A model generated the notes under the pieces. It saw nothing but the letters and a program-made list of their open reading frames with translations, was not told the origin of the DNA and did not search any database. Of a stretch of DNA of 64,000 nucleotides, positions 7,408 to 17,053 are shown piece after piece (position 1 is the stretch's first letter; each line of letters opens with the position of its first letter). This DNA comes from Muriicola jejuensis. Its GTDB lineage: Bacteria > Bacteroidota > Bacteroidia > Flavobacteriales > Flavobacteriaceae. The stretch spans positions 372,001 to 436,000 of the forward strand of contig NZ_JAABOP010000001.1 in assembly GCF_010671595.1 (NCBI RefSeq). Reading direction: 5' to 3'. The position numbers and the translations under genes were made by a program.

Positions 7408-8393
7408 AAGAAACATTGAACCGGTTGATCAACCACGAGGTCCTGAGCAGGGAAGACGCCCGCTCCATCCTGATCAGGATGGCCAGGGGGGAATACAACC
7501 CTTCACAGACCGCGGCCTTTCTCACGGTGTATATGATGCGTAGCGTGACCATAGGAGAACTCGAAGGTTTCAGGGATGCCCTGCTGGAACTTTGCCTGGC
7601 GGTAGACCTGTCGGCCTATGACCCTGTCGACCTATGCGGTACAGGGGGAGACGGGAAGGACACCTTCAATATTTCAACCCTTGCATCCTTCGTAACGGCG
7701 GGAGCGGGAATACCGGTGACCAAACACGGGAATTACGGCGTATCCTCTACCTGTGGCAGCAGCAACGTGCTCGAATTCCTGGGTATCCGCTTCAGCAATG
7801 AGGAAGACTTTCTCAGAAAATGCATGGATACTGCCGGGATCTGCGTCCTGCACGCGCCTCTGTTCCATCCGGCCATGAAGAACGTCGCCCCCATCCGAAG
7901 GGAACTGGGTGTCAAGACGTTTTTCAACATGCTCGGCCCCATGGTAAATCCGGCCTTCCCAAAAAACCAGATCGTGGGGGTTTTCAATCTTGAGCTCGCC
8001 CGGATGTACGGCTACCTTTACCAGAACACCGACAAGAAATACACCATCCTCCACGCCCTCGACGGTTATGATGAGATCTCCCTGACCGGACGTACCAAGA
8101 CCATTTCCCATACGACCGAGGCTATGTTACTGCCTGAAGATTTTGGCATAGGTCAGATACAGGGAGGCGATATCGCCGGAGGAGATTCTATAGAGGCCTC
8201 CGCGCAGATCTTTATGGACGTGCTCCAGGGGAAGGGTACCGAAGCCCAGAAACATGTGGTCTGCGCCAATGCGGGCATTGCTATCGCCACCGTAAAGGAT
8301 CTCAGCCCGAAAGAAGGATTTGAGATCGCCATGGAATCCCTGAACAGCGGTGCTGGACTAAAAACCTTCAAAACCCTCCAAGAAATCAGCTGA
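7404..8393 (+). CDS. trpD: Anthranilate phosphoribosyltransferase
   Basis: A 329-residue enzyme that transfers the phosphoribosyl group of PRPP to anthranilate. The glycine-rich PRPP loop GTGGDGKDTFNIST (near residues 74-87) and the anthranilate-site segment KHGNYGVSSTCGSSNVLE are diagnostic. Length is normal for the family. It overlaps trpG (ATGA) at its start, and trpC begins 2 bases after its stop, so it is the third gene of the tightly packed trp operon. Confidence 0.97.
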   Translation: MKETLNRLINHEVLSREDARSILIRMARGEYNPSQTAAFLTVYMMRSVTIGELEGFRDALLELCLAVDLSAYDPVDLCGTGGDGKDTFNISTLASFVTAGAGIPVTKHGNYGVSSTCGSSNVLEFLGIRFSNEEDFLRKCMDTAGICVLHAPLFHPAMKNVAPIRRELGVKTFFNMLGPMVNPAFPKNQIVGVFNLELARMYGYLYQNTDKKYTILHALDGYDEISLTGRTKTISHTTEAMLLPEDFGIGQIQGGDIAGGDSIEASAQIFMDVLQGKGTEAQKHVVCANAGIAIATVKDLSPKEGFEIAMESLNSGAGLKTFKTLQEIS

Positions 8394-8395
8394 CC

Positions 8396-9181
8396 ATGGA
8401 TATCCTTCAAAAAATAGTACAGCAGAAATCGAGGGAAATCGCCCTTAAAAAATCCCTTGTACCCCCTCGTTATCTCGAACATAGCCCCCTATTTGAAAGG
8501 CAGGGGAACTCGCTTTCACAGGCACTTCAAAAGAGTGGTTCCGGGATCATTGCGGAATTCAAACGGAGATCGCCTTCCCGCCCAAAGATCAACCAGCACA
8601 GCCCGGTGCAAGAGGTGGCTGCCGGATACGAAAGTGCGGGCGCTTGCGGGATGTCTGTCCTTACTGACGTACACTTCTTCGGGGGCAGCCTGGAGGACCT
8701 CCTCATAGCCCGTTCCACCACCCGATTCCCTCTCCTGCGCAAGGAATTCATCATAGACGAGTACCAGATCCTGGAGGCGAAGGCCCATGGAGCCGATGTG
8801 ATCCTGCTCATAGCCGCCATCCTGGAGACCCGACAAATAAAAGATTTCACCGAGCTGGCAGGTAGCCTCGGTCTTGAGATCCTCCTCGAGGTACACGACG
8901 AGGCCGAACTAAAAAGAGCATTCATACCTGGGATACAGATGGTTGGGGTCAACAACCGCAACCTGAAGACCTTTGAAGTTTCCCTGGAAACCAGCAAGAG
9001 GATCGCACCCCTTATCCCCGAGGCGGTGATCAAAGTTTCCGAAAGCGGCATTTCCCGGCCCGAAGCCATTAAGGACCTGAGGAAAGCGGGATTCAGGGGC
9101 TTTTTGATAGGGGAGCATTTTATGGCTGCCGACGAGCCCGGGATCAAGGCCATGGAATTCATCAAAGCAATGGAACCATGA
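8396..9181 (+). CDS. trpC: Indole-3-glycerol phosphate synthase
   Basis: A 261-residue TIM-barrel enzyme that closes the indole ring from CdRP. Signature segments are IIAEFKRRSPSRP (catalytic Glu and Lys), LLRKEFIID (catalytic Lys), VGVNNRNLKTF and the phosphate-binding SESGIS. It is a separate polypeptide, not fused to TrpF as in enteric bacteria. Its last codons overlap the start of trpF by four bases (ATGA). Confidence 0.97.
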   Translation: MDILQKIVQQKSREIALKKSLVPPRYLEHSPLFERQGNSLSQALQKSGSGIIAEFKRRSPSRPKINQHSPVQEVAAGYESAGACGMSVLTDVHFFGGSLEDLLIARSTTRFPLLRKEFIIDEYQILEAKAHGADVILLIAAILETRQIKDFTELAGSLGLEILLEVHDEAELKRAFIPGIQMVGVNNRNLKTFEVSLETSKRIAPLIPEAVIKVSESGISRPEAIKDLRKAGFRGFLIGEHFMAADEPGIKAMEFIKAMEP

Positions 9182-9834
9182 AGATCAAGGTTTGTGGCAT
9201 GAAATTCCCGGAGAATATGCAGGAAGTGGCCTCACTCCGGCCCGATTACCTCGGCTTTATCTTCTGGGAACCCTCCCCCAGATATTTTTCAGGCTCCCTG
9301 CCCGAACTCCCTGACCATATCAGGAAGGTAGGGGTCTTTGTGGATGCCCCCATCCCTTATATCCTGGAAAAGACCAGGGATCACTCCCTGGATATGATAC
9401 AATTGCACGGGGATGAATCCCCCGATTTTTGCATCTCCCTAAAGGAAGAACTATCCACCGTGATAGAACACGAAAAAGGCCGCAAGGGGCCGACGGGTGT
9501 GGTCAAGGCATTTGCCGTAGATAAAAGCTTTTCCTTCGACTCCCTGAGATCCTACGAGCCCGGGGTCGATTATTTCCTCTTTGACAGCAAGGGACCACTG
9601 CCCGGGGGGAATGGATTTGCATTCGACTGGAGTCTCCTGGAGGGCTATACCCTCAACACCCCCTTCTTCCTCAGCGGGGGTATCGGAATGGCAGAAACGG
9701 AAAATCTGCGGCATTTCCTCAAGACCCCCCTGGCGGAGAAATGCCACGCCATCGATGTGAACAGCGGCTTTGAGGTACGGCCGGGCCTGAAGGATCCCAG
9801 CCGGCTACAAACCTTTATAAAAAAAATAATGTGA
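9178..9834 (+). CDS. trpF: Phosphoribosylanthranilate isomerase
   Basis: A 218-residue TIM-barrel isomerase converting PRA to CdRP. The general base Cys6 in KVCGMK, the FLFDSKG segment carrying the catalytic Asp, and the phosphate-binding LSGGIG are visible. Slightly longer than the usual 200-210 residues because of a charged insert around residues 95-105. It overlaps trpC (ATGA) and trpB (TGATG), consistent with a coupled operon. Confidence 0.96.
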   Translation: MKIKVCGMKFPENMQEVASLRPDYLGFIFWEPSPRYFSGSLPELPDHIRKVGVFVDAPIPYILEKTRDHSLDMIQLHGDESPDFCISLKEELSTVIEHEKGRKGPTGVVKAFAVDKSFSFDSLRSYEPGVDYFLFDSKGPLPGGNGFAFDWSLLEGYTLNTPFFLSGGIGMAETENLRHFLKTPLAEKCHAIDVNSGFEVRPGLKDPSRLQTFIKKIM

Positions 9835-11024
9835 TGAAAATGAATCGGTATCAAGCAGACGAAAGAGGGTATTACGGGGAGTTCGGCGGAGCCTTTATCC
9901 CTGAGATGCTCTATCCCAATACGGAGGAACTCAGGCAAAACTACCTGAGAATCATGGGTGAACCGGATTTCCAGGAAGAATTCCGGCAACTTCTTAGGGA
10001 CTACGTGGGAAGGCCCACCCCCCTCTATTTCGCCAAGAGGCTCTCTGAAAAATTCAAGGCCAGGATCTACCTGAAGCGGGAAGACCTCTGCCATACAGGG
10101 GCCCATAAGGTGAACAACACCATAGGTCAGATCCTGATGGCAAAGAAACTGGGTAAGAGCCGGATCATCGCTGAGACCGGGGCCGGCCAGCACGGAGTGG
10201 CCACAGCTACGGTCTGTGCCCTTATGGGGATGGAATGCATCGTCTACATGGGGGAGGTGGATATCGCCCGACAGGCTCCCAACGTGGCCCGGATGAAAAT
10301 GCTCGGAGCTGAGGTGAGACCTGCAAGATCCGGGAGCCGTACCCTGAAGGACGCCACCAACGAGGCCATACGGGACTGGATCAACAACCCCGTGAATACC
10401 CACTACATCATAGGTTCCGTCGTAGGACCCCATCCCTACCCGGATATGGTTGCCAGATTTCAGGCTGTGATCTCTGAAGAAATTAAATGGCAACTGAAGG
10501 AAAAAGAAGGAAAGGAAGATCCCGATTACGTGGTTGCCTGCGTGGGTGGCGGGAGCAATGCAGCCGGCACCTATTATCACTACCTGGATAATGAACAGGT
10601 AGGCATCATCGCCGTCGAAGCGGCAGGGAAAGGGGTGGACTCCGGGGAGAGTGCCGCCACTTCCGCCCTTGGGAAGGTAGGGATCATACACGGCAGTAAG
10701 ACCCTGCTTATGCAGACCGGGGATGGGCAGATCACGGAACCCTATTCCATTTCGGCCGGACTCGACTATCCCGGGGTAGGTCCCATGCATGCCCATCTCT
10801 ACAAATCGGGGCGGGCAGATTTTATCGCTATTACGGATGATGAGGCCATGGCGGCCGGACTCATGGTTTCCCAGCTCGAAGGGATCATCCCTGCCATTGA
10901 AACCTCCCATGCCTTTGCCATTTTCGATCACAGGACATTCAAACCGGACGATATCATCGTCATCAACCTCTCCGGACGGGGCGATAAGGACCTGCAGACC
11001 TATATCGATTATTTTAAACTGTAA
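9834..11024 (+). CDS. trpB: Tryptophan synthase beta subunit
   Basis: A 396-residue PLP enzyme that joins indole and serine to give tryptophan. The PLP lysine is Lys92 in HTGAHKVNN; the phosphate loop GGGSNA and the substrate loop ETGAGQHG are intact. This is the TrpB1 type that works with TrpA. The start is ATG 9834, overlapping the trpF stop (TGATG); an ATG six bases later is possible. A 33-base gap separates it from trpA. Confidence 0.98.
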   Translation: MKMNRYQADERGYYGEFGGAFIPEMLYPNTEELRQNYLRIMGEPDFQEEFRQLLRDYVGRPTPLYFAKRLSEKFKARIYLKREDLCHTGAHKVNNTIGQILMAKKLGKSRIIAETGAGQHGVATATVCALMGMECIVYMGEVDIARQAPNVARMKMLGAEVRPARSGSRTLKDATNEAIRDWINNPVNTHYIIGSVVGPHPYPDMVARFQAVISEEIKWQLKEKEGKEDPDYVVACVGGGSNAAGTYYHYLDNEQVGIIAVEAAGKGVDSGESAATSALGKVGIIHGSKTLLMQTGDGQITEPYSISAGLDYPGVGPMHAHLYKSGRADFIAITDDEAMAAGLMVSQLEGIIPAIETSHAFAIFDHRTFKPDDIIVINLSGRGDKDLQTYIDYFKL

Positions 11025-11057
11025 AGGAGAGCATTTTCGACTAAAGAAATAGAGTTT

Positions 11058-11828
11058 ATGAACAGGATTCAAGAGAAAATGAGATCGGGTCACAAGTTGC
11101 TGTCCATCTATTTTACAGCCGGGTACCCAAAGTTGGAAGACACCGTCCCCGTCATCGAAGCCCTGGATGAAGCGGGGGTCGACATGATAGAAATAGGCCT
11201 CCCTTTTAGCGACCCCCTGGCAGACGGACCCACCATTCAGGCCAGTTCCACGGCTGCACTGAAAAATGGAATGCATACCGAACTTTTATTCCGGCAACTG
11301 AAAGGCATAAGGGAGAAGACAGACATCCCGTTGATCATCATGGGGTACTTCAACCCCGTGTTGCAATACGGCGTGGAAGCCTTTTGCAAAAAATGTCGGG
11401 AAGTGGGCATTGACGGCCTCATCCTACCGGACCTCCCGCTGGATGTGTATCAGGAGGAATACGAGCCACTCTTTAAGGCGAACGGCCTCCTCAATGTCTT
11501 TCTGATCACCCCCCAGACCCCAAATGAACGCATACGGAAGATAGACGAAGGATCCGATGGATTTATCTATATGGTGAGTTCGGCCAGTACCACAGGTGCC
11601 AGGGACGGGTTCGGGCCGGAACAGCGGGCGTATTTTGAAAGGATCCATTCCATGGGCCTGAAGAATCCCCAGATCGTTGGTTTCGGGATCAGCAATGCCG
11701 ATACTTTTGCGCAGGCCACCACCCATGCCCATGGGGCTATCATAGGATCGGCCTTTATCAAAATGCTGACTGAAGACGGAAAAACCGGCATTGCACCCTT
11801 TATCCGTTCTATCAGAAAGAGTCCCTGA
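11058..11828 (+). CDS. trpA: Tryptophan synthase alpha subunit
   Basis: A 256-residue TIM-barrel subunit that cleaves indole-3-glycerol phosphate and channels indole to TrpB. The catalytic Glu45 and Asp56 lie in the segment EIGLPFSDPLADGP, matching the family pair Glu49/Asp60 of Salmonella. The phosphate loop GFGISNADTF and the GAIIGSAFIK segment are also intact. Last gene of the trp operon; no clear intrinsic terminator is visible before the following peptidase gene, 66 bases away. Confidence 0.97.
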   Translation: MNRIQEKMRSGHKLLSIYFTAGYPKLEDTVPVIEALDEAGVDMIEIGLPFSDPLADGPTIQASSTAALKNGMHTELLFRQLKGIREKTDIPLIIMGYFNPVLQYGVEAFCKKCREVGIDGLILPDLPLDVYQEEYEPLFKANGLLNVFLITPQTPNERIRKIDEGSDGFIYMVSSASTTGARDGFGPEQRAYFERIHSMGLKNPQIVGFGISNADTFAQATTHAHGAIIGSAFIKMLTEDGKTGIAPFIRSIRKSP

Positions 11829-11894
11829 AAATTGCGTGGAATTTCTTTCAGAGATAGAGAAAAATGTACATTTAGGCACCAAAACCGCTGAACC

Positions 11895-13391
11895 ATGAAA
11901 CGATCACTTGGAATCCTTTCTTTCTTTTTCCTGGGGATATTCTCCCATGCGCAGGATGAGATGACACTGAAGTCGCAGGTACGCCACGCCATCGATGAAC
12001 TCGTGCAATTCGTGGCCATTCCCAACGACGCCCTGGACGAGGCAGACATCAACAGGAACATCAGCTGGCTTACCCGACAGTTCAATGACAGGGGTTTTAA
12101 CACCACCGTGCTGCCCACGGAAGGCAGGCCTTTGTTCTTTGCCGCCCTGCCGATGGAAGATGGCAAACCCACGGTACTCCTCTATATGCATTTTGACGGA
12201 CAATCCGTGGATACTTCCAAATGGGACCAGGCCAACCCCTACAAGGTGGTTTTAAAGGCTCCTGAAAATGGGAGTTTCACCGAGGTGTCCTTCGATCAAT
12301 TGCAGGACGATATCAATTACGACTGGCGTCTTTTCGGGAGGTCGACTTCAGATGACAAGGGACCCATCGTCATGTTCCTCAACGCCATCGACCTCCTGAG
12401 AAAGGAAAACAGGTCTCTGCCCTTCAACATAAAAGTGATCCTGGACGGGGAAGAAGAAAAGAGCAGCAAGCCCCTACCAAAAGCGGTAAAAAATTACAGG
12501 GACCTGCTGGCGGCTGATTTCCTCCTTATCAATGATGGGCCGGTACACGCCTCTGGCCTGCCTACCGTGGTCTACGGCTGTCGCGGGATCACTTCCCTGA
12601 GCATCACCACTTACGGGCCGGAATTTCCTCAGCACAGCGGTCACTATGGCAATTATGCCCCAAACCCCGGATTCCGACTGGCCCGATTATTAGCGGGCAT
12701 GAAGGATGAAGAGGGAAGAGTAACCATTCCGGGATTCTATCAGGGGATAAGTCTTGACGATGCTTCTATGAAGGTGCTGAAAAGCGTACCGGAAGATAAT
12801 CGGAAGATCAATGAGTATCTTGGAATCAACACGCCGGACCTGGTGGGACAGTTCTATCAGGAATCCCTGCAGTACCCGTCATTGAACGTCAGGGGCCTGG
12901 GTTCAGCCTGGATAGGAGAAAAAGCGAGGACCATCGTCCCCGCTACAGCAACTGCCGAAATAGATATCAGGCTGGTGCCCGAATCCGATGGCACCCGCCT
13001 TAAAAAACTGGTCAGGACCTATATCGAAAAACAGGGGTATTTCGTGACCGATTCCATCCCAACCCGGGAGGAAAGATTACAACATCCCAGGATAGTAACC
13101 CTCAATGAGGGTTCGGTCACCGATGCCTTCAGGACGGACCTGGACAATGCGTACGGGAATTTTATTGTGAAAACGCTGGGCGATGCCTTTGGCCAGCCCG
13201 TGGTACAGATCAGGATCATGGGCGGAACGGTCCCTATCGCTCCTTTTGTCAACGAGCTGAAGATCCCCGCCTTTATTGTCCCCATGGTCAACCCCGACAA
13301 CAATCAGCACAGCCCCAACGAAAACCTTAGGATCGGGCAGATCGAGTACGGGATCAAAACATTTTATTCCCTGCTTAGCAGTCGGATGTAA
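11895..13391 (+). CDS. Secreted M20 family metallopeptidase
   Basis: A 498-residue dinuclear-zinc hydrolase of family M20 with a signal peptide (about 1-19, ending SHAQ). Metal ligands can be placed: HFDGQ (His and catalytic Asp), GRSTSDDKG (bridging Asp), LDGEEEKSS (catalytic Glu and ligand Glu), and a late His in NPDNNQHSPNEN. A dimerisation insert lies between. Substrate is likely peptides or dipeptides in the periplasm; a more exact assignment is not possible. It follows trpA, with a weak promoter-like TACATTTA 21 bases before the ATG, so it may have its own transcript or be read from the trp operon. It converges on ppc. Confidence 0.92.
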   Translation: MKRSLGILSFFFLGIFSHAQDEMTLKSQVRHAIDELVQFVAIPNDALDEADINRNISWLTRQFNDRGFNTTVLPTEGRPLFFAALPMEDGKPTVLLYMHFDGQSVDTSKWDQANPYKVVLKAPENGSFTEVSFDQLQDDINYDWRLFGRSTSDDKGPIVMFLNAIDLLRKENRSLPFNIKVILDGEEEKSSKPLPKAVKNYRDLLAADFLLINDGPVHASGLPTVVYGCRGITSLSITTYGPEFPQHSGHYGNYAPNPGFRLARLLAGMKDEEGRVTIPGFYQGISLDDASMKVLKSVPEDNRKINEYLGINTPDLVGQFYQESLQYPSLNVRGLGSAWIGEKARTIVPATATAEIDIRLVPESDGTRLKKLVRTYIEKQGYFVTDSIPTREERLQHPRIVTLNEGSVTDAFRTDLDNAYGNFIVKTLGDAFGQPVVQIRIMGGTVPIAPFVNELKIPAFIVPMVNPDNNQHSPNENLRIGQIEYGIKTFYSLLSSRM

Positions 13392-13457
13392 CCTCCTCTG
13401 CGCTAGGCATGAAAAACGGTGAAAAAACTTCTTCCTTAAGATGCGGTACGGTAGGGC

Positions 13458-16007
13458 CTAGGCTGAATTCCTGCTCGCATTGATATTTCCATAGAGGGAA
13501 CGGGTCACGATCTTTTCGTATACCTCCTTGTGAGGGTTGTCCTCGTCTGCTATCCTAGCCAGGGCATATTGCTGGATGACAAGCAGGGGCAGTACGATGT
13601 TCTCACGGATCTTTATGGATTCCCGGGAGATGGACTCGTTCTGCATCAGGATCTTGAACCCGCTGATCTTCAACAACATGCTCTTGGAAAGCTCGTATTC
13701 CTCATGCAGCAGCTCCCAGAATTCCCCGAATTCCGGATCTTCCTTCATATAGGCGGTGAGCTCAAAATACGACTTGGAAAGGGCCATCATACTGTTGAGC
13801 ATAAGGGCTTCAAAGAAGGGCACTTCCCGGTACAGTTTCCTGAGATCCCTGAGTTTTCCTTTTTCCACCAGGGTATGGAGGGCCGTCCCTATCCCGTAAT
13901 ATCCAGGAACATTTTGTTTGAGCTGGCTCCAGGAGCCAACAAAGGAGATGGCCCTTAGATCCGAGAGCTCCAGTTTGGCTTTTTGCCCCCTTTTTCCCGG
14001 CCGGCTTCCGATATTGGCGCGGGTGTAGTATTTCAGGGTACTCTTGTGCTCCAGGTAAGGAATGAACTTGGGGTGTTGTTTCAGAGCATCGTATTTATCA
14101 AAACTCAACTGGGAAAGTTGCTCTATCAGCCTGCGTGATGAAGCGGATATCTTATGTTCCTTTCCGAACAGGTTATTAGACAGGCCGGCTGTGAGGAGTT
14201 GCTCGGAGTTGTGGATGAACTGTTCCTTAGTGCCATAGGTGCTCGTGATGGTCTGTCCCTGTATGGTGAGTTGTATCTCGTTGTTGGCGATATCCCGGGT
14301 CTGGGCCGCGTAAAACCTGTGGGTCTTGCCCCCTCCCCTGGCGGGTGGCCCACCCCTTCCATCGAAAAAGATTGCCTTGTACCCGTGTTTAGAGCAAACT
14401 TTCGATAGCGTCTCTTTGGTCTTAAAGATAGACCAGTTGGCCCGCAGGTAACCCCCGTCTTTCGTTCCGTCGGAAAAGCCCAGCATCATGGTCTGTTTCA
14501 GCTCCCTTCTCTCCAGGTGGGCCTTGTATTCCGGCAGGGCGAACAAGGTGGTCATGATCTTTTCGGACCGGTCCATTCCTTTCATGGTTTCGAATAGGGG
14601 TACGATGTCGAAGGCGATCTCGTCAGGGCGGTATCCGCACCATCGAAAGAGGGCATAGACAAAGAGGACGGAAAAAATGTCTTCGGAATTGCTGATGATA
14701 TACCGGTTGCACCCTTCATCCCCGTTCTTGGCCTTGATGGACCTGAGTTGTTTGATATTGCGGATGGTATCCTTGTGGATCTCGTCTTCAAAGTCGGATT
14801 CCTTTAAGGCGAGCTGTTCCTTAAGCAGGATGCGGGTGAGTTCCTTCTCCTTCAGTTCGGAAAGGGAGCTATTGATCATTCCGGCTTTTAAAAGAACTTC
14901 CTCCACGAGCTGGTAGTGCTTGCTGTGGTCCTGCCTGATATCGAGGATGGCGAAATGGGTCCTGAAAATATTGACCTTGTCCATGAGCTTCTCAAGGTCG
15001 CCTTTGTAGAGTCCCTGGTACTGTTGATCCACGACCTCCCGGATCTCCTCCAGGGGAGTGATGATCTCCTGGTAACTCAGCGGCTTCTCCACGTCGAACA
15101 TGGAAACGTAGAGCTTGTCGAGCAGGGAATTGAGGGGGTCCTGCACCCCTTTGAAGGTCAGTTTTTTCCTGAGCCCTTTCAGTTCGTTGTAGTAACACTT
15201 CATCAGGGTGATCCGGAGCTCGTCTGCCACATTCATGGTGATATCCGCGGTGACAAAGGGATTGCCGTCCCGGTCGCCCCCAGGCCAGAACCCCAGTTTC
15301 AGGATGTTGTAATTCTCAAATTTTTCATTTCGGATATGACTCTTAATATAGGAATACAGTTCGCCCACGGCATCGTAATAAATATGCCTGAGGATGTAAA
15401 TGATGTTCCGGGCCTCCTCCAGGGGGGTGGGTTTTTTGGCGTTTATCAGGGAGGTGAGTCCCAACTGTTGCAGGACAAGGTCGATGTCGTTGATCCTGTC
15501 ATCGAGAATCAGTTTCCTCAGCTCTTCTATGATGTCCAGGACCGAGGGGGTATAGAATTGGGTCGGATGGGCGGTTAGGACGATACGGGCACTGAAGTTC
15601 TCCAGCTGCCTGGAAATGGCGTTCCAGTTGCTGGATTTATTCGCCATCTGGAAGTAATCCCGGATAGACCTGGAAGTACTGTATTCGTGCAACCTGGGAA
15701 ATGCGGCGTCCTCCACGCTGTCATACAATACCACCTGCCGCTCCACGTATTGAATGATCTTGAACATGAAATCGATCCGTTCCTGTTCTGTAGACAGTTG
15801 GGCGTAGTATTCGAAGAAATGATCCATGATCTCCCGGGGGTTCTGGCCAGACTGCAATCCCTTTTCGCACTGCTGAAAGAGAAGGGGGATCATCACCCCT
15901 ATGTTTTCAATGTTCTGGTAAGGAAGGTTCAGGAACAGGCTGTTGTAGACATAGAACTTGTTGGTGACCAGTTTCTTGAATTCTTCTAATCGCTTGGTAT
16001 TTGGCAT
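13458..16007 (-). CDS. ppc: Phosphoenolpyruvate carboxylase
   Basis: An 849-residue PEP carboxylase, which forms oxaloacetate from PEP and bicarbonate to refill the TCA cycle. The catalytic His147 is in VLTAHPTQ, followed by FWPGGDRDGNPFV and the FDGRGGPPARGGGKTH glycine loop. The family segment around TAHPT continues QFYTP rather than EAVRRT, and the protein ends in NASRNSA instead of the near-invariant NTG terminus, a variant I believe is shared by Bacteroidota enzymes. It stands alone between convergent M20 peptidase and an upstream 269-base intergenic region. Confidence 0.95.
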   Translation of the reverse strand: MPNTKRLEEFKKLVTNKFYVYNSLFLNLPYQNIENIGVMIPLLFQQCEKGLQSGQNPREIMDHFFEYYAQLSTEQERIDFMFKIIQYVERQVVLYDSVEDAAFPRLHEYSTSRSIRDYFQMANKSSNWNAISRQLENFSARIVLTAHPTQFYTPSVLDIIEELRKLILDDRINDIDLVLQQLGLTSLINAKKPTPLEEARNIIYILRHIYYDAVGELYSYIKSHIRNEKFENYNILKLGFWPGGDRDGNPFVTADITMNVADELRITLMKCYYNELKGLRKKLTFKGVQDPLNSLLDKLYVSMFDVEKPLSYQEIITPLEEIREVVDQQYQGLYKGDLEKLMDKVNIFRTHFAILDIRQDHSKHYQLVEEVLLKAGMINSSLSELKEKELTRILLKEQLALKESDFEDEIHKDTIRNIKQLRSIKAKNGDEGCNRYIISNSEDIFSVLFVYALFRWCGYRPDEIAFDIVPLFETMKGMDRSEKIMTTLFALPEYKAHLERRELKQTMMLGFSDGTKDGGYLRANWSIFKTKETLSKVCSKHGYKAIFFDGRGGPPARGGGKTHRFYAAQTRDIANNEIQLTIQGQTITSTYGTKEQFIHNSEQLLTAGLSNNLFGKEHKISASSRRLIEQLSQLSFDKYDALKQHPKFIPYLEHKSTLKYYTRANIGSRPGKRGQKAKLELSDLRAISFVGSWSQLKQNVPGYYGIGTALHTLVEKGKLRDLRKLYREVPFFEALMLNSMMALSKSYFELTAYMKEDPEFGEFWELLHEEYELSKSMLLKISGFKILMQNESISRESIKIRENIVLPLLVIQQYALARIADEDNPHKEVYEKIVTRSLYGNINASRNSA

Positions 16008-16117
16008 AATGCTGTGCTAGTTTTGGATGGCCCCCAGGTTTGCCTGAGGTTAAACCCGGGTAAAGGTCTGCAATAATCTGTTTTTGACGGTCAGTTCCGG
16101 CCCTAAATAACAAAATA

Positions 16118-16273
16118 ATGCATCCTGACAACAAAACCAACAGCCTTCACAACACAAATTATTTTTCTCCTCAAACCTGTCCTACATTGCAGGAGTAAAT
16201 CAAGAAAACAATTTTTCATTTTCACATAGTGTTCTCGTGAAAGGGCCCTGTTCATAAGCAGGGCTCTTTTTTT
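16118..16273 (+). ncRNA. Candidate small RNA or leader transcript with terminator
   Basis: The 269-base gap between ppc and the glycosylase-like gene ends, on the plus strand, in an intrinsic terminator (16240-16273), although no plus-strand gene precedes it. A second stem (TTTCAC 16220-16225 with GTGAAA 16237-16242) lies just upstream. A near-consensus promoter (TTTT, 16 bp, TACATTG at about 16186) would yield a 75-base RNA. A 26-codon frame (16118-16198) also lies here and shows no known features. No further functional assignment can be made. Confidence 0.35.
16240..16273 (+). terminator. Orphan plus-strand intrinsic terminator
   Basis: An 11-bp stem (AAAGGGCCCTG with CAGGGCTCTTT, one G-T pair), 8-base loop and a run of T bases. 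On the minus strand the hairpin follows the glycosylase-like gene but is not followed by a T run, so any minus-strand use is weaker. Confidence 0.75.
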
Positions 16274-16276
16274 GTT

Positions 16277-16936
16277 TCAGAAATAGGGTCTGTATTGCAT
16301 GACCCTGAAATCTAGGGTAGTGAATGATTGGTCTTGTTCTTTCTTAAGCTTAAACTCCCTCATGCTCCCCACGGCCCGGTTTGCAGACCCCGAAGGCGCC
16401 GTCAAAGAAACCGTCCGGATGGTTCTGCCTTTTACACCCAGATCGAATTCGTGGATCCGTGGCACCTCCTTCTCTACAGGGCGCAGCGATATCGCATGGC
16501 CTTTTAACAACCTGCGGAAGAGATACTCCGGCCCGTTGAGGCTATTCCCCCCTGTGAACAGGAGAGTATGGATTTTCTGGAATTCTTCCAGGTACCCGAG
16601 CAGATCACGCAGTTCGATATCCTTCATCCCCAGGTCGGAGGCATCCATTTTATCCCGCCACGCACAGGCCACCACATCGCAGATGGCTATCTTCCGGTCC
16701 CTTAAAAATTGCTTCCGTTCTTCCACCGCGGCTTCCGTGGTCTCATAGTTGAGGCCGAGCTGAAAGATCTTGTCGAGGATTGGCCAGAGCTGCCCGTCCC
16801 TGCTGCCATAGCAGAAATCCACGTCTCCCGGTAAAAGTTCACCCGTTGTGAACCTGGGTGGGGGAAGTGTCCCAACGATCATTTTCGTGGCCCCGGGAAA
16901 GAGAAATGGCGGATAGGGATGAGTATGCCTGAACAA
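16277..16936 (-). CDS. Uracil-DNA glycosylase superfamily protein
   Basis: A 219-residue protein that appears to belong to the uracil-DNA glycosylase superfamily: the early motif KMIVGTLPPPRF (near 18-29) corresponds to the first active-site loop, ICDVVACAWRDKMDASD lies where the central fold is expected, and LTAPSGSANRAV matches the late S/T-P-S loop. The catalytic Asp/Asn of family 1 is not clearly present in the first loop, so substrate and activity are uncertain. The only sensible start is TTG at 16936; the next ATG is inside the first motif. It is a single minus-strand gene with an orphan hairpin just past its stop. Confidence 0.7.
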   Translation of the reverse strand: MFRHTHPYPPFLFPGATKMIVGTLPPPRFTTGELLPGDVDFCYGSRDGQLWPILDKIFQLGLNYETTEAAVEERKQFLRDRKIAICDVVACAWRDKMDASDLGMKDIELRDLLGYLEEFQKIHTLLFTGGNSLNGPEYLFRRLLKGHAISLRPVEKEVPRIHEFDLGVKGRTIRTVSLTAPSGSANRAVGSMREFKLKKEQDQSFTTLDFRVMQYRPYF

Positions 16937-17053
16937 ACCTGTTTTATTTGAAGGTGAAAGATACTCTTAATCCTATTTCATTTCAAGGGTTGACTGCCTG
17001 GCCCACTTGACCTTTTGGGCAACTTTGATTACCTTAAGGAAAACTTTCATAAA

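Noticed and set aside
9645-11276. Long minus-strand open frame of 543 codons opposite trpB and trpA
   Set aside because: It is antisense to clearly recognised trpF, trpB and trpA and its translation shows no domain; a codon-bias shadow.
14916-15578. Plus-strand open frame of 220 codons inside ppc
   Set aside because: Antisense to the conserved ppc coding sequence, no recognisable protein.
16008-16100. Search for a tRNA or riboswitch in the ppc upstream region
   Set aside because: No cloverleaf, no CCA end and no known aptamer core; only G/C-rich pieces.
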